Source: Stenotrophomonas bentonitica (GTDB taxonomy: Bacteria; Pseudomonadota; Gammaproteobacteria; Xanthomonadales; Xanthomonadaceae). Taken from it: a DNA stretch of 64,000 nt. A model generated the notes under the pieces. That model worked only from the letters and a program-made list of their open reading frames with translations. It did no database searches and was not told where the DNA came from. Positions 1 through 10,119 of this stretch are shown here, one piece after another; within the stretch, counting starts at the first letter, position 1, and each line of letters starts with the position of its first letter. Location of the stretch: contig NZ_PKQP01000002.1 of the NCBI RefSeq assembly GCF_002887735.1, forward strand, positions 372,001-436,000. The letters run 5' to 3'. The translations under genes and the position numbers were made by a program.

Positions 1-73
1 GCGGTTGGAGGACCTGGAGCGCGCGGGTGCGCAGGGCTTGATGGTATTGAGTGTGGAGCGGTCGCTGGCATGA
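1..73 (+). CDS. hisG: ATP phosphoribosyltransferase, C-terminal end only
   Basis: This is the last 23 codons of a gene that enters from the left edge; its reading frame starts at base 2 and its stop TGA (71-73) overlaps the hisD start ATG at 70. The visible tail ends in [11 protein letters not shown], which resembles the C-terminal strand of the regulatory domain in long-form HisG. The assignment rests mainly on position: hisG is the usual gene before hisD in a his operon, and the 4-base ATGA overlap matches the junctions that follow. HisG catalyses the first, feedback-inhibited step of histidine synthesis (ATP plus PRPP). The catalytic part is outside the window, so identity is inferred. Confidence 0.7.
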   Translation, partial: RLEDLERAGAQGLMVLSVERSLA

Positions 74-1365
74 ATCGTTTGACGTGGTCCCAATTGGATG
101 CCGGCGCCCAGGCGCAGGCGCTGCGACGCCCGGTCCAGGCCGTGGCGGCGCGCACCCGTGAGTCCGTTGCCGCGTTGATCGCAGCAGTGCGCCAGGGCGG
201 TGATGCCGCACTGCGTGAGATCACCCTGCGCTTCGACGGCGTGGCACCGGCGACCTTCGAGGTCAGCGAGGCGGAGTTCGCCGCCGCCGAGCAGGCCGTC
301 TCGGCCGAGCTGCGCCAGGCGATGATCGATGCGGCCGCGCGCATCCGTACCTTCCACCAGGCCGGAATGACCCAGGGCTATGCGGTCGAGACCGCGCCCG
401 GCGTGCGTTGCGAACGCGTGGTGCGGCCGATCGGTCGGGTGGGTCTGTATGTGCCGGCCGGCAGCGCGCCGTTGCCGTCCACCGCGCTGATGCTGGGGGT
501 GCCCGCACAGCTGGCCGGCTGCCGGGAAGTCGTGTTGTGCACGCCGCCACGCAAGGACGGCAGTGCCGATCCGGCCGTGCTGGTGGCCGCACGCCTGACC
601 GGCGTGCACCGCGTGTTCAAGCTGGGCGGTGCCCAGGCGATCGCGGCGATGGCGTATGGCACTGACAGCGTGCCGGCGTGCGACAAGCTCTATGGCCCGG
701 GCAACAGTTACGTGACCGAAGCCAAGCAGCAGGTCGCCCAGGACGGTGCCGCGGCGATCGACATGCCGGCCGGGCCGTCCGAAGTGCTGGTGATTGCCGA
801 TGCGGGTGCCACGCCGGCGTTCGTCGCCGCCGATCTGCTATCGCAGGCCGAGCACGGCCCGGATTCGCAGGTGCTGCTGCTGACCGACGACGCGGCGATG
901 GTGGACCGGGTCGAGGCGGCGGTTGAAGCGCAGCTGGCGCAGCTGTCGCGTGCGGAAATCGCCGCGCAGGCGCTGGCGTCCTCGCGCCTGATCCTGGTCG
1001 ATTCGCTGGACGACGCCTTCGCGATCAGCAACCGGTATGCGCCGGAGCACCTGATCCTGGCGCTGCGCGAGCCACGCGCGTGGTTGGACAAGGTGGAAGC
1101 GGCCGGGTCTGTGTTCCTGGGCGACTACACCCCCGAAGCGCTGGGCGACTACTGCAGTGGCACCAACCACGTGCTGCCGACCGCCGGCGCTGCCCGCGCT
1201 TACAGCGGGGTCAGCGTGGCCAGCTTCCAGAACCTGATCAGCGTGCAGTCGGCCACGGCCGCTGGCATCGCAGCGATCGGCGAGTGTGCCCGCGTGCTGG
1301 CACGCGCCGAAGGCCTGGACGCCCACGAAAACGCGGTGACGCTGCGCATGGAGGCGGCCGCATGA
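70..1365 (+). CDS. hisD: Histidinol dehydrogenase
   Basis: A 431-residue cytosolic, zinc-dependent enzyme that oxidises L-histidinol to L-histidine in two NAD-linked steps, ending the pathway. The diagnostic residues are all present and fall at the numbering of the E. coli enzyme: zinc ligands Gln259 and His262 in QAEHGPDSQ, Asp360 in [10 protein letters not shown] and His419 in DAHENAV, plus the catalytic pair Glu326-His327 in YAPEHL. Length is normal for the family. The start ATG overlaps the hisG stop, and the stop TGA overlaps the hisC start, so translation is probably coupled through the operon. Nothing unusual is seen. Confidence 0.97.
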   Translation: MNRLTWSQLDAGAQAQALRRPVQAVAARTRESVAALIAAVRQGGDAALREITLRFDGVAPATFEVSEAEFAAAEQAVSAELRQAMIDAAARIRTFHQAGMTQGYAVETAPGVRCERVVRPIGRVGLYVPAGSAPLPSTALMLGVPAQLAGCREVVLCTPPRKDGSADPAVLVAARLTGVHRVFKLGGAQAIAAMAYGTDSVPACDKLYGPGNSYVTEAKQQVAQDGAAAIDMPAGPSEVLVIADAGATPAFVAADLLSQAEHGPDSQVLLLTDDAAMVDRVEAAVEAQLAQLSRAEIAAQALASSRLILVDSLDDAFAISNRYAPEHLILALREPRAWLDKVEAAGSVFLGDYTPEALGDYCSGTNHVLPTAGAARAYSGVSVASFQNLISVQSATAAGIAAIGECARVLARAEGLDAHENAVTLRMEAAA

Positions 1366-2450
1366 GCACTGCCTCCATCCTGTCCCTGGTGCGTGCCGAC
1401 CTGCAGGCGTTTGCGGGGTATTCCTCGGCGCGCAGCAGTGCGCTGGTCGGCGATGTCTGGCTCAACGCGAATGAATCGGCTTGGGCCAATCCGGCCGACG
1501 CCGCCGGTGGGGCGCGCCGCTATCCCGACCCGCAGCCAGCGGCGCTGCGTGATCGCCTGGCCGAGCTGTACGGCTGCTCGTCCGAACAACTGCTGATCGG
1601 CCGCGGCAGCGACGAGGCCATCGATCTGCTGGTACGCGCGCTGTGCGAGCCGGGCCGCGATGCGGTGGTGACCACGCCGCCGGTGTTCGGCATGTATGCC
1701 GTCTGCGCGCGCCTGCAGAACGCGCCGTTGATCGAGGTGCCGCTGGTCGATCAGGGCGATGCGCTGGTCGCCGATATCGATGCCGTCATTGCCGCGGCGC
1801 TGTCGGGCAACGCCAAGCTGGTGTTCCTGTGCTCGCCGTCCAATCCCGCGGGCAGCGTGATCACCTTGGCCGAGATCGAGCGGGTGGCCACGGCATTGCA
1901 GGGCAGGGCGCTGGTGGTGGTGGATGAGGCCTACGGGGAGTACGCCGAGCAACCGACCGCAACTACGCTGTTGAGCCGTTACGAGAACATCGCCGTGCTG
2001 CGCACGCTGTCCAAGGCGCATGCGCTGGCGGCCGCCCGCATTGGCAGCCTGATCGCCGATGCCGCGCTGATCCAGCTGCTGCGCCGCTGCCAGGCGCCAT
2101 ACCCGGTGCCCGCGCCCTGTGCCGAGTTGGCATTGGCCGGTCTCGGCGCCGAGAGCCTGGCCGTGACTACCCGGCGCATCGCGCAGATCAAAGCCGAACG
2201 TACCCGCCTGCAGTCCGGCCTGGCCGCGCTGCCCGGTGTGGTGCGTGTCTATCCCTCGCAGGGCAACTACCTGCTGGTCCGTTTTGCCGACGCCCAAGGC
2301 GCGTTTGATGCGCTGCTCGCGGCCGGCGTGGTGGTGCGTGACCAGCGTGCCGCGCCGCAGCTGGGCGATGCACTGCGCATCACCCTCGGCAGTCCGGAAC
2401 AGAACGACCGCGTACTCGCCGCCCTGATGGCCCGGAGGGCTGCCGCATGA
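1362..2450 (+). CDS. hisC: Histidinol-phosphate aminotransferase
   Basis: A 362-residue fold-type I PLP enzyme that transfers an amino group between glutamate and imidazole acetol phosphate. The sequence shows the SPSNPAG loop (about 158-164), VVVDEAY (about 186-191) holding the PLP-ring aspartate, and RTLSKAH with Lys218 as the Schiff-base lysine. The N-terminal LNANESAW stretch is the usual substrate-binding segment. The frame is open further upstream, but the ATG at 1362 overlaps the hisD stop and gives the family's normal length, so I chose it. The stop overlaps the hisB ATG. Confidence 0.96.
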   Translation: MSTASILSLVRADLQAFAGYSSARSSALVGDVWLNANESAWANPADAAGGARRYPDPQPAALRDRLAELYGCSSEQLLIGRGSDEAIDLLVRALCEPGRDAVVTTPPVFGMYAVCARLQNAPLIEVPLVDQGDALVADIDAVIAAALSGNAKLVFLCSPSNPAGSVITLAEIERVATALQGRALVVVDEAYGEYAEQPTATTLLSRYENIAVLRTLSKAHALAAARIGSLIADAALIQLLRRCQAPYPVPAPCAELALAGLGAESLAVTTRRIAQIKAERTRLQSGLAALPGVVRVYPSQGNYLLVRFADAQGAFDALLAAGVVVRDQRAAPQLGDALRITLGSPEQNDRVLAALMARRAAA

Positions 2451-3520
2451 CCCCGATTCTGTTCGTCGACCGCGACGGCACCCTGATCGAAGAGCCCGCC
2501 GATTTCCAGATCGACGCCTACGAGAAGCTGCGCTTCGTGCGCGATGTGATCCCGGCGATGCTCAAGCTGCGCGATGCGGGCTATCAGTTCGTGATCGTCA
2601 GCAACCAGGATGGCCTGGGCAGCGAAGGCTATCCGCAGGCCAGCTTCGATGGCCCCAACGACCTGATGCTGCAGATCTTCGCCAGCCAGGGCATCACCTT
2701 CCGTGACGTACTGATCGACGGCACCTGGCCGCAGGACAACGCACCGACCCGCAAGCCGGGCATCGGCCTGATGCTGCCGTATCTGCAGGACCGCAGCATC
2801 GACTGGGCACGCTCGGCGATGGTGGGCGACCGCCTGACCGATATCCAGTTCGCCGAGAACATGAAGATCCGCGGTTTCCAGCTGCGCACCGAGCAGTTTG
2901 GCGGCGACTGGGACTGGACCTCGATCGCGCATGAGCTGGCCGATGCGCCGCGCCGCGCCACCGTGCAGCGCAATACCAAAGAAACGAAGATCCGGGTTGA
3001 CGTCGATCTGGACCGCACCGCCGAGCCGCAGACCCACACCGGGCTGCCGTTCTTCGATCACATGCTGGAGCAGATCGGCAAGCACGGCGGCTTCGCACTG
3101 AGTGTGCAGGCCGAGGGCGACCTGCACATCGATGAGCACCACACCATTGAAGACACCGGCCTGGCGCTGGGCCAGGCCCTGCGCGAGGCACTCGGCGACA
3201 AGCGTGGCATCGGCCGTTACGGCTTCACCCTGCCGATGGACGAGACCCTGGCCAGTGCCGCGCTGGATTTCAGCGGCCGCCCGTATTTCGTGTTCGAAGG
3301 CGAGTTCAAGCGCGAGCGCGTGGGTGACATGCCGACCGAGCTGGTGCCGCACTTCTTCCGCTCGCTGTGTGATGCGGCTGGGTTGAATCTGCACCTGAGC
3401 GTGCGCGGCGACAACGACCACCACAAGGTCGAGGCCTGCTTCAAGGCGCTGGCGCGCGCGCTGCGCCAGGCCTTGCCGCGGCAGGGCACCGCGCTGCCGA
3501 GCACCAAGGGGGCACTGTGA
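2447..3520 (+). CDS. hisB: Bifunctional histidinol-phosphatase / imidazoleglycerol-phosphate dehydratase
   Basis: A 357-residue fusion of two histidine enzymes. Residues 1 to about 165 form a HAD phosphatase with the nucleophile motif DRDGT (Asp8, Asp10). Residues from about 168 form the dehydratase, with its manganese-binding histidine clusters in [25 protein letters not shown] and [14 protein letters not shown]. The fused arrangement is the one seen in gammaproteobacteria. Oddity: the loop that binds structural zinc in the E. coli phosphatase (C-x-H-x5-C-x-C) reads [11 protein letters not shown] here, so all four ligands are replaced (Asp91, Thr93, Ala99, Thr101). The stop overlaps the GTG start of hisH. 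Confidence 0.97.
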   Translation: MTPILFVDRDGTLIEEPADFQIDAYEKLRFVRDVIPAMLKLRDAGYQFVIVSNQDGLGSEGYPQASFDGPNDLMLQIFASQGITFRDVLIDGTWPQDNAPTRKPGIGLMLPYLQDRSIDWARSAMVGDRLTDIQFAENMKIRGFQLRTEQFGGDWDWTSIAHELADAPRRATVQRNTKETKIRVDVDLDRTAEPQTHTGLPFFDHMLEQIGKHGGFALSVQAEGDLHIDEHHTIEDTGLALGQALREALGDKRGIGRYGFTLPMDETLASAALDFSGRPYFVFEGEFKRERVGDMPTELVPHFFRSLCDAAGLNLHLSVRGDNDHHKVEACFKALARALRQALPRQGTALPSTKGAL

Positions 3521-4119
3521 CCGAGGTTGCGCTGATCGATGCGGGTGGGGCCAACCTTGGCTCGGTCCGCTATGCGCTGGAGCGGCTGGGCGTGCAGGTG
3601 CGCCTGGTGCGCGATGCGCAGGGGCTGGAGGGCGTCAGCCGGGTGATCCTGCCCGGCGTCGGCGCCGCCCCGCACGGCATGGCGCGCCTGCATGCGCAGG
3701 GACTGGTCGAGCCGCTGCGCAACCTGCAGGTGCCGCTGCTCGGCATCTGCCTGGGCATGCAGCTGCTGTTCGACGGTTCCGAAGAGGGGCACGTCGAATG
3801 CCTGGGCCTGCTGCCCGGGGTGGTGCGTCACCTGCGCCCGGCCACCGGCATCCGCGTACCGCACATGGGCTGGAACCGGCTGCTGCCACTGCGCGAGTCG
3901 CCGTTGCTGGCCGGTGTGCCGGCACGCGCCAGTGCCTACTTCGTGCACAGCTATGCGGCACCCTTGGGCGAAGACACCGTGGCGGCCTGCGATCACGGCG
4001 GGCTGTTCGCGGCGGTCGTGCAGCGCGGCCGGCACAGTGGCGCCCAGTTCCACCCGGAGCGCTCGGCCGATACGGGCGCGCGCATCCTGCGCAACTTCAT
4101 CGAGAACGAACCCACATGA
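3517..4119 (+). CDS. hisH: Imidazole glycerol phosphate synthase, glutaminase subunit
   Basis: A 200-residue class I glutamine amidotransferase that supplies ammonia to HisF. The catalytic triad is complete: Cys78 in GICLGMQ, and His179 and Glu181 in FHPERS. The start codon is GTG at 3517, overlapping the hisB stop TGA, which fits the coupling seen across this operon; no upstream ATG would give a better N-terminus. The stop overlaps the hisA ATG at 4116. hisH and hisF are separated by hisA, the common order in proteobacteria. Confidence 0.96.
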   Translation: MTEVALIDAGGANLGSVRYALERLGVQVRLVRDAQGLEGVSRVILPGVGAAPHGMARLHAQGLVEPLRNLQVPLLGICLGMQLLFDGSEEGHVECLGLLPGVVRHLRPATGIRVPHMGWNRLLPLRESPLLAGVPARASAYFVHSYAAPLGEDTVAACDHGGLFAAVVQRGRHSGAQFHPERSADTGARILRNFIENEPT

Positions 4120-4850
4120 GTTTCATCGTCTATCCCGCCCTGGACATCCGCGAAGGCCGTGTAGTGCGGCTGCTGCAGGGCGATTACGCGCGGCAGACCA
4201 CCTACGGCGATGACCCGCTGCCGCGCGCGCAGGCCTTTGCCGCGGCCGGCGCAAGCTGGATGCACCTGGTGGACCTGGATGCGGCCCGGGCAGGCGGTTA
4301 CACGCTGGCGCCGCTGCTGGCTGCGATCGCGGCGCAGACCGGCCTGAAGGTGCAGACCGGCGGCGGCGTGCGCTCGCGCGATGATGTCGCCCGGATTCTT
4401 GATGCCGGTGCGGCCCGGGTGGTCGTCGGCTCGGTCTCGGTGCGCGAGCCGGACACGGTGATCGGCTGGCTGCGCGAGTTCGGTCCGGACCGGCTGACCA
4501 TCGCACTCGATGCCCGCCAGGCCGAGGACGGCCGCTGGCTGTTGCCGGTGCATGGCTGGACCGAGACCGCCGAGGACACGCTGGAGGCGCTGGCCCAGCG
4601 CTACGCCGAGGCCGGCATGCAGCACCTGCTGTGTACGGATATCGCGCGCGACGGCATGCTGTCCGGGCCGAACATCGAGCTTTACCAGCACTTGGCGCGG
4701 CTGTTGCCCGGCGTGGCGGTGCAGGCCTCCGGCGGTGTGCGCGATGCCCAGGACGTGGCCCAGGCCAAGGCCGTCGGCTGTGGCGGCGCGATCCTCGGCA
4801 AGGCGCTGCTGGAAGGGCGCATGACCCTGGAAGGAGCGCTGGCATGCTGA
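4116..4850 (+). CDS. hisA: ProFAR isomerase
   Basis: A 244-residue TIM-barrel isomerase (phosphoribosylformimino-5-aminoimidazole carboxamide ribotide isomerase). It shows the duplicated half-barrel pattern shared with HisF: an aspartate at the end of the first strand (PALDIREG, Asp10), a second one in TIALDARQ, and phosphate-binding glycines in [11 protein letters not shown] and [11 protein letters not shown]. The C-terminal half also carries [14 protein letters not shown], a HisA signature. The ATG at 4116 overlaps the hisH stop. The end overlaps hisF by 7 bases (ATGCTGA). Confidence 0.96.
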   Translation: MSFIVYPALDIREGRVVRLLQGDYARQTTYGDDPLPRAQAFAAAGASWMHLVDLDAARAGGYTLAPLLAAIAAQTGLKVQTGGGVRSRDDVARILDAGAARVVVGSVSVREPDTVIGWLREFGPDRLTIALDARQAEDGRWLLPVHGWTETAEDTLEALAQRYAEAGMQHLLCTDIARDGMLSGPNIELYQHLARLLPGVAVQASGGVRDAQDVAQAKAVGCGGAILGKALLEGRMTLEGALAC

Positions 4851-5620
4851 GCCGCCGCCTGATTCCGTGCCTGGACGTGCGCGATGGCCGCGTGGTCAAG
4901 GGCGTGCGCTTCCGCGACCACGTGGACATGGGCGATATCGCCGAGCTGGCGATGCGTTACCGCGACCAGGGCGCCGATGAACTCGTGTTCTACGACATCG
5001 GCGCCAGCCCGGAAGGGCGCGCGGTGGACGTGGCCTGGATCGAGCGCATCGCGCGCCTGATCGACATTCCGTTCTGCGTGGCTGGCGGCATCAGCGATGT
5101 GGAGACCGCGCGGCGCGTGCTGCATGCCGGTGCCGACAAGATCTCGATCAACTCCCCGGCGCTGGGCCGGCCGGAACTGATTGAGGAACTGGCCGATGCG
5201 TTCGGTGTGCAGTGCGTCGTCGTTGGTATCGATTCGGTACGTGAGCCGGATGGCGAATGGCGGGTGCGCCGGTTCAGTGGCGACCCGGACAAGACCCAGG
5301 CGGTGGCCGTACGCACGCTGGACTGGCTGGTGGAGGCGCAGCGCCGCGGCGCCGGCGAGATCGTGCTGAACTGCATGGACAGTGATGGCGTGCGCCGCGG
5401 CTACGACGTGGCCCAGCTGCGCCAGGCGCGTGCGCTGTGCCAGGTGCCGCTGATCGCCTCCGGCGGTGCTGGCGAGATGCAGCACTTCGCCGATGTGTTC
5501 GACCAGGCCGACGTCGATGGCGCGCTGGCTGCCAGCGTCTTCCACAGTGGCGCCATCGCCATTCCCGCGCTAAAGCAGTTCCTGCGCGAGCAGCAGATCG
5601 AGGTTCGAGATGTCTATTGA
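4844..5620 (+). CDS. hisF: Imidazole glycerol phosphate synthase, cyclase subunit
   Basis: A 258-residue TIM barrel that uses ammonia from HisH to form imidazole glycerol phosphate and AICAR. The first catalytic aspartate is Asp11 in IPCLDVRDG and the second lies in VVGIDSVRE near residue 130. Phosphate-binding loops CVAGGISD and IASGGAGE are intact. The ATG at 4844 lies inside the hisA end, giving the normal family length. It overlaps hisI by 11 bases. Confidence 0.97.
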   Translation: MLSRRLIPCLDVRDGRVVKGVRFRDHVDMGDIAELAMRYRDQGADELVFYDIGASPEGRAVDVAWIERIARLIDIPFCVAGGISDVETARRVLHAGADKISINSPALGRPELIEELADAFGVQCVVVGIDSVREPDGEWRVRRFSGDPDKTQAVAVRTLDWLVEAQRRGAGEIVLNCMDSDGVRRGYDVAQLRQARALCQVPLIASGGAGEMQHFADVFDQADVDGALAASVFHSGAIAIPALKQFLREQQIEVRDVY

Positions 5621-6248
5621 GGTGAATTCCATCGACGTGCGGCCGTCGCGCGAGGCGCTGGCGCAGCTGGACTGGGGCAAGGGCGATGGCCTGCTGCCGG
5701 TGGTGGTGCAGGACACGGACACGCTGCGCGTGTTGATGCTGGGCTATGCCAATGCGGCCTCCCTGGAGCAGACCCTGGCCACGGGGCAGATGACCTTCTT
5801 CAGCCGCAGCAAGCAGCGGCTGTGGACCAAGGGCGAGTCCTCCGGCAACGTGCTGGCGGTGACCGCCATACGGATCGACTGCGACAACGACACCGTGCTG
5901 GTCAGTGCGCGCCCGGCCGGCCCCACCTGTCATACCGGCAGCGAGAGCTGCTTCCCGCAGGCGCCGGGCAACTTCCTGGGCCGGCTGGATACCGTGGTGC
6001 GCGAGCGCGAGCAGCAGCGCCCGGCTGGCAGCTACACCACCTCGCTGTTCGACGGCGGTACCCGCCGCATCGCGCAGAAAGTGGGGGAGGAGGGGGTGGA
6101 GACGGCGCTGGCCGGCGTGGCGCAGGATGACGAGGCGCTGCTCGGCGAGTCGGCCGACCTGCTGTTCCACCTCACCGTGCTGCTGCGGGCGCGTGGCCTG
6201 TCGCTGGACGACGCGGTCGCGGTGCTGGCGGCGCGCCACGCGGGGTAA
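5610..6248 (+). CDS. hisI: Bifunctional phosphoribosyl-AMP cyclohydrolase / phosphoribosyl-ATP pyrophosphatase
   Basis: A 212-residue HisIE fusion. The N-terminal half is the zinc/magnesium cyclohydrolase, with [27 protein letters not shown], the metal-site stretch [10 protein letters not shown] and the cysteines of [11 protein letters not shown]. The C-terminal half (from about 117) is the all-alpha pyrophosphatase, with [12 protein letters not shown] and the acidic residues of ESADLLFHL. It catalyses pathway steps 2 and 3. It is the last his gene: a TAA stop is followed by 93 non-coding bases before the next gene. Confidence 0.96.
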   Translation: MSIEVNSIDVRPSREALAQLDWGKGDGLLPVVVQDTDTLRVLMLGYANAASLEQTLATGQMTFFSRSKQRLWTKGESSGNVLAVTAIRIDCDNDTVLVSARPAGPTCHTGSESCFPQAPGNFLGRLDTVVREREQQRPAGSYTTSLFDGGTRRIAQKVGEEGVETALAGVAQDDEALLGESADLLFHLTVLLRARGLSLDDAVAVLAARHAG

Positions 6249-6341
6249 GCCCGGGCTGCACATCGTTTAACGTCGGTGAAACGCGGTGCAGGCGATGATG
6301 TGCGGCTCTACAATTCCCCACCCCCGACCGGACCGCCCCCG

Positions 6342-7940
6342 ATGACCCGTACTGCCGCCTGGCTGGCTTGCCTGCTGTTGATGACTTCGCCTGCCTGGGC
6401 TGCTGAAACGACCGTCACCGGCAAGGTGTATCAGGAGCGCGACGGCAAGCCCGGGCGCGGCCCGACCGATCCCGGCCTGGCCGGTGTGCAGGTCTCCAAC
6501 GGCGAAAGGATCGTGCGCACCGCCGCCGATGGCAGCTACAGCCTGCCGGTGCGCGAGGGCCAGACCGTGTTCGTGATCAAGCCGGACGAGTACCGCTTCC
6601 CGGCCGCCGCCAACGGGTTGCCCTCGTACTGGCGCCACTACGCGCCGCAGGGATCGCCGAAGCTGAAGTACGACGGCATCCGCGCCACCGGCGGCGCCAC
6701 CCGCAACTGGGATTTCGCGCTGGAACCGGCCAAGGGCACCGATGCGGCACGCAACGGTTTCGAGATGCTGGTGTTCACCGATTCGCAGACCGCCAGCCGC
6801 CAGGACATCGGCTACTACCAGCGCGCCATCGTCGAGCCGATCATCGGCAAACACCCGGCGCGACTGGGCACGACCCTGGGCGACATCGTCAATGACGACC
6901 TGAGCCTGTACCCGGACACCAACAAGGTCACCGCGCAGCTGCAGGTGCCGTGGTTCCACGTGCCGGGCAACCATGACCTGGACATGGACGCCGGCAACGA
7001 TGCGCACTCGCTGGACAGCTGGCGCGCCGTGTACGGCCCGGATACCTATGCGGTCGAAGAGGGGGGCGCGAGTTTCGTGTTCCTCGATGACGTGGTCTAC
7101 GACCCCAAGGCCAAGCCGAGCTACGTGGGCGGCCTGCGCGCGGACCAGTTCACCTTCCTCGGCAATTACCTCAAGGGCCTGCCGCGTGATCGGCTGATCG
7201 TGCTCGGCATGCACATCCCGCTGTTCGATGCGGCACCCGGCCGGGAGACGTTCCGCCATGCCGATCGCACGCGCCTGTTCGCGCTGCTGAAGGACTTCCC
7301 GAACGTGCTGGTGCTCAGCGGCCACAGCCACACCCAGCAGCACTACTACCACGGCGCGGCCGAAGGCTGGCAGGGCAGCAAGCCGCTGCACGAGTACAAC
7401 GTGGGCGCGGCCTGCGGGGCATTCTGGTCGGGCGTGAAGGACAGCAGCGGCATCCCCGACGCAACCATGAGCGATGGCACCCCGAACGGCTATGCGGTGC
7501 TGTCGGTCAAGCCCGGTGGCGACTACGGCCTGCGCTATTACGTGGCGCGTGCACCGGACGATTACCAGATCGCCCTGCATGCGCCGAAGGTGCTGCGCCA
7601 GGGCGCGTATCCGGCGTGGGGCGTGTACGCCAACGTGTTCATGGGCCAGGCCGATTCGCTGGTGGAGTACCGCGTGGACGATGGCGCCTGGCAGCCGATG
7701 AAGCGTGTCGAGCAGCCCGATCCGCGGCTGCTGCAGGAGAACGTCGCCGACGATACCGCCGAGCGCCTGCGCGGTTTCGACCGCTCGCCGGAAGCCACGC
7801 CGTCGCCGCACCTGTGGCGCGGCGCGCTGCCGACCAACCTGCCGGTAGGCGAGCACAAGGTGGAGGTGCGTGCCGTGCAGGGCGATGGCCCGACGGCCAC
7901 GGCCAGCACCAGCTACCGCCTGCAGACCGCCAAGCCCTGA
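6342..7940 (+). CDS. Exported calcineurin-like metallophosphoesterase
   Basis: A 532-residue protein with a cleavable signal peptide (about 1-20, ending SPAWA). An N-terminal beta domain (about 22-125) is followed by a calcineurin-type phosphatase core with VFTDSQ, LGDIVND, the metal-binding GNHDLDMD, GMHIPLFD and SGHSHTQQH, and then a C-terminal beta domain. This three-part layout matches the Pfam families MetallophosN / Metallophos / MetallophosC. The substrate cannot be read from the sequence; a periplasmic phosphodiesterase or phosphomonoesterase is likely. The frame is open for 22 codons upstream, but only the ATG at 6342 puts a signal peptide at the terminus. A TACAAT hexamer at 6309-6314 could be its -10 element; no clear -35 is visible. 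It is monocistronic. Confidence 0.82.
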   Translation: MTRTAAWLACLLLMTSPAWAAETTVTGKVYQERDGKPGRGPTDPGLAGVQVSNGERIVRTAADGSYSLPVREGQTVFVIKPDEYRFPAAANGLPSYWRHYAPQGSPKLKYDGIRATGGATRNWDFALEPAKGTDAARNGFEMLVFTDSQTASRQDIGYYQRAIVEPIIGKHPARLGTTLGDIVNDDLSLYPDTNKVTAQLQVPWFHVPGNHDLDMDAGNDAHSLDSWRAVYGPDTYAVEEGGASFVFLDDVVYDPKAKPSYVGGLRADQFTFLGNYLKGLPRDRLIVLGMHIPLFDAAPGRETFRHADRTRLFALLKDFPNVLVLSGHSHTQQHYYHGAAEGWQGSKPLHEYNVGAACGAFWSGVKDSSGIPDATMSDGTPNGYAVLSVKPGGDYGLRYYVARAPDDYQIALHAPKVLRQGAYPAWGVYANVFMGQADSLVEYRVDDGAWQPMKRVEQPDPRLLQENVADDTAERLRGFDRSPEATPSPHLWRGALPTNLPVGEHKVEVRAVQGDGPTATASTSYRLQTAKP

Positions 7941-7995
7941 TCACGGCGCCGTGGGTTCAGTACGGCGCTGTATGGCGCAGGCGGCTTTGCATTCC

Positions 7996-8021
7996 CCCGG
8001 CGATGCCTGAGAATCGCCGGG
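7996..8021. repeat. Perfect inverted repeat upstream of glk
   Basis: CCCGGCGAT (7996-8004) and ATCGCCGGG (8013-8021) form a perfect 9-bp stem with an 8-base loop. It sits directly against the candidate LacI operator at 8023-8036 and ends 28 bases before the glk start. There is no T-run after it, so it is not a textbook terminator. It may shape the glk leader or mark the end of an upstream transcript. Confidence 0.55.
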
Positions 8022-8022
8022 A

Positions 8023-8036
8023 TTCAATCGATTCAA
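8023..8036. promoter_or_regulatory. Candidate LacI-family operator upstream of glk
   Basis: The sequence TTCAATCGATTCAA is a near-perfect palindrome centred on the CG step. It matches the consensus TTRRATCGATYYAA drawn from three sites in the receptor/GH92 divergent region at 13 of 14 positions. It lies 13 bases before the GTG start of glk, between an inverted repeat and the AAGG ribosome-binding site, a position from which a bound repressor would block expression. The link to the LacI gene at 17194 is inferred from proximity. Confidence 0.6.
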
Positions 8037-8049
8037 CCAAGGCAAGCGA

Positions 8050-9087
8050 GTGAGCGCAGCGGTACCGGTTCCGGCTCAACCTGATGTGGCGCGGACGGCG
8101 GCCCCGCGGGATTCCCTCCCTGACACGCTGATCGTGGCCGATGTCGGCGGTACCTTCGCCCGCGTCGCGTTGGCCAGCGTGCGCGCTGGTGCAGCGCCAC
8201 AGCTGAGCGGTCTTCAGCGCTATGCCTGTGCCGAGCACCCCAGCCTGGCCGCGATCCTGACCGATTTCATCGCGACGCTGCCCGCCGCGCCGGACAATGC
8301 GGTGGTGGCGATTGCCGGCCTGCTGGACGGCGATCACCTGGTCAACACCAATCTGCCGTGGCCGGTCTCGGTCGCGCAGACCCGTCATGATTCGGGGCTG
8401 GCTTCGCTGGCGCTGATCAACGATTTCGAAGCAGTGGCCTACGCGATTCCGCACGTAGCGCCGGAGTCCATGGTGGCCCTCAATGGCGATCCCGGCGCGG
8501 CACCGCGCTTCCCGGCATTGGTGCTGGGGCCGGGCACCGGGCTGGGCGCGGCACTGCGCTTTGAAGGCGGCGAGCGGCCGGTGCTGGCCAGTGAAGCCGG
8601 CCATGCCGCGTTGAATGCCTGCAATCCGTTGGAGCTGGAGGTGCTCTCGCGCCTGCTGCAGCGCTGGGACCACGTGGACAACGAGCGCGTGCTGTCCGGT
8701 GGCGGCCTGATGAACCTGTATCCCTGCCTGTGCGATATCCGTGGCGTCACACCGCACTGGACCAGCACCGAGGCACTGATCGCCGCCGCGCACGAGGGCG
8801 TGGATCCGGTGGCGGTGGAAACGCTGGAGGTGTTCTGCGCCTGGCTTGGCAGCCTGGCCGGCGACCTGGCCACCACCTTTGGTGCGCGCTCGGTCTATCT
8901 GGCGGGCGGCATCTCCACGCGGGTGGATCGCTTCCTGCGTGATGGCCGTTTCCGCGCGCGTTTCCTGGCCAAGGGCGTGATGCACGAGGTGCTGCGCCAG
9001 GTGCCGATCTGGCGGGTGGACCACGGCGAGCTGGGCGTTCTTGGCGCGGCGGTCTGGCACGCGGAACATCGCTGTATCGTCGTGTAA
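8050..9087 (+). CDS. glk: Glucokinase (Glk family)
   Basis: A 345-residue cytosolic sugar kinase of the bacterial glucokinase family (not ROK). It shows the N-terminal phosphate-binding loop VADVGGTFARVAL, the sugar-binding aspartate region LINDFEAVA, LGPGTGLGAAL and SEAGHAALN. The first 27 residues precede the conserved core and are not conserved-looking. The GTG start at 8050 has AAGG seven bases upstream; a later start cannot be excluded. It begins an operon with the GlcNAc-asparaginase and cutC, behind a candidate LacI operator. In this setting it may phosphorylate glucose or another hexose released from glycans; specificity is not readable from the sequence. Confidence 0.88.
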   Translation: MSAAVPVPAQPDVARTAAPRDSLPDTLIVADVGGTFARVALASVRAGAAPQLSGLQRYACAEHPSLAAILTDFIATLPAAPDNAVVAIAGLLDGDHLVNTNLPWPVSVAQTRHDSGLASLALINDFEAVAYAIPHVAPESMVALNGDPGAAPRFPALVLGPGTGLGAALRFEGGERPVLASEAGHAALNACNPLELEVLSRLLQRWDHVDNERVLSGGGLMNLYPCLCDIRGVTPHWTSTEALIAAAHEGVDPVAVETLEVFCAWLGSLAGDLATTFGARSVYLAGGISTRVDRFLRDGRFRARFLAKGVMHEVLRQVPIWRVDHGELGVLGAAVWHAEHRCIVV

Positions 9088-9120
9088 TTCTTTCCTTGCC
9101 CGTTCGCTGGAGACCTACCC

Positions 9121-10119
9121 ATGACTGACCGCAGGCGATTTCTCCAGGCCGGTGCCCTGGCCGCTGGCGCCCTCGCACTGCCGACGCTGCAGGCGCGTTC
9201 CGCCGCCGGTGCGCGGGTGGTGTCCACCTGGGATTTCGGCGTAGGGGCCAACCAGGTCGCCTGGAAAACGCTGTCGGCCGGTGGTTCGGCGCTCGATGCC
9301 GTGGAAGCCGGTGCGCGCTGGGCCGAGAGTGATCTGTGCAATCCCACGGTCGGGCGCTGCGGCAATCCCGATCGTGATGGCGTGCTGAGCCTGGATGCCA
9401 GCATCATGGATGGCGATGGTCGCTGTGGTTCGGTGGCGGCGCTGAGTGATATCGCGCACCCGGTATCGGTGGCACGGCGGGTGATGGAGCAGACCCCGCA
9501 CGTGATGCTGGTCGGCGAGGGCGCGCAGCAGTTCGCCGTGCAGCAGGGCTTTGAGCGGAAGAAGCTGCTCACCCCGGAAGCCGAGAAGGCCTGGCGCGAG
9601 TGGCTCAAGACCGCGCAGTACACCCCCGAGATCAATGCCGAGCGGCGCAGCCGCCCCGGTGACAGCAGCAACCACGACACGCTGGGCATGCTCGCCATCG
9701 ATGCCCAGGGGCGTCTGGCCGGTGCCTGCACCACCAGTGGCATGGCCTGGAAGATGCACGGCCGCGTGGGCGACAGCCCGATCATCGGGGCGGGCCTGTA
9801 CGTGGACAACGAGGTCGGTGCCGCCACCGCTTCGGGCGTGGGTGAGGAAATGATCCGCAATGCGGCCTCGTTCCTGGTGGTCGAGTTGATGCGCCAGGGT
9901 CGCTCGCCGGCCGAGGCCTGCCGCGAGGCGATCGCGCGGGTGGTGCGCAAGCGCCCCGAGGCGAGCAGGACCCTGCAGGTCTGCTTCCTCGCCTTGAACA
10001 AGCACGGCGAAGTGGGTGCCTACGCACTGCACCGCGGTTTCGTCTACGCGGTCTGCGACAAGGACCGGCAGGACGATCTGCGTGATTCCGCTTCGGTGTA
10101 CACGAGCGAGCAGACGTGA
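9121..10119 (+). CDS. Exported N4-(beta-N-acetylglucosaminyl)-L-asparaginase
   Basis: A 332-residue N-terminal-nucleophile hydrolase of the aspartylglucosaminidase/asparaginase-2 family, which cleaves the GlcNAc-asparagine bond of N-glycoproteins. The self-cleavage and nucleophile motif is NHDTLG with Thr187; AGACTTSGMAWK and GAGLYVDNEVGAA form the rest of the active-site region. The N-terminus carries a twin-arginine signal (DRRRFLQ followed by an Ala/Leu-rich stretch), so the folded enzyme is probably exported by Tat to the periplasm. GGAGA lies 8 bases before the ATG. It overlaps cutC by 4 bases and follows glk by 33, so the three probably share an mRNA. Its substrate fits the neighbouring mannosidases. 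Confidence 0.9.
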   Translation: MTDRRRFLQAGALAAGALALPTLQARSAAGARVVSTWDFGVGANQVAWKTLSAGGSALDAVEAGARWAESDLCNPTVGRCGNPDRDGVLSLDASIMDGDGRCGSVAALSDIAHPVSVARRVMEQTPHVMLVGEGAQQFAVQQGFERKKLLTPEAEKAWREWLKTAQYTPEINAERRSRPGDSSNHDTLGMLAIDAQGRLAGACTTSGMAWKMHGRVGDSPIIGAGLYVDNEVGAATASGVGEEMIRNAASFLVVELMRQGRSPAEACREAIARVVRKRPEASRTLQVCFLALNKHGEVGAYALHRGFVYAVCDKDRQDDLRDSASVYTSEQT

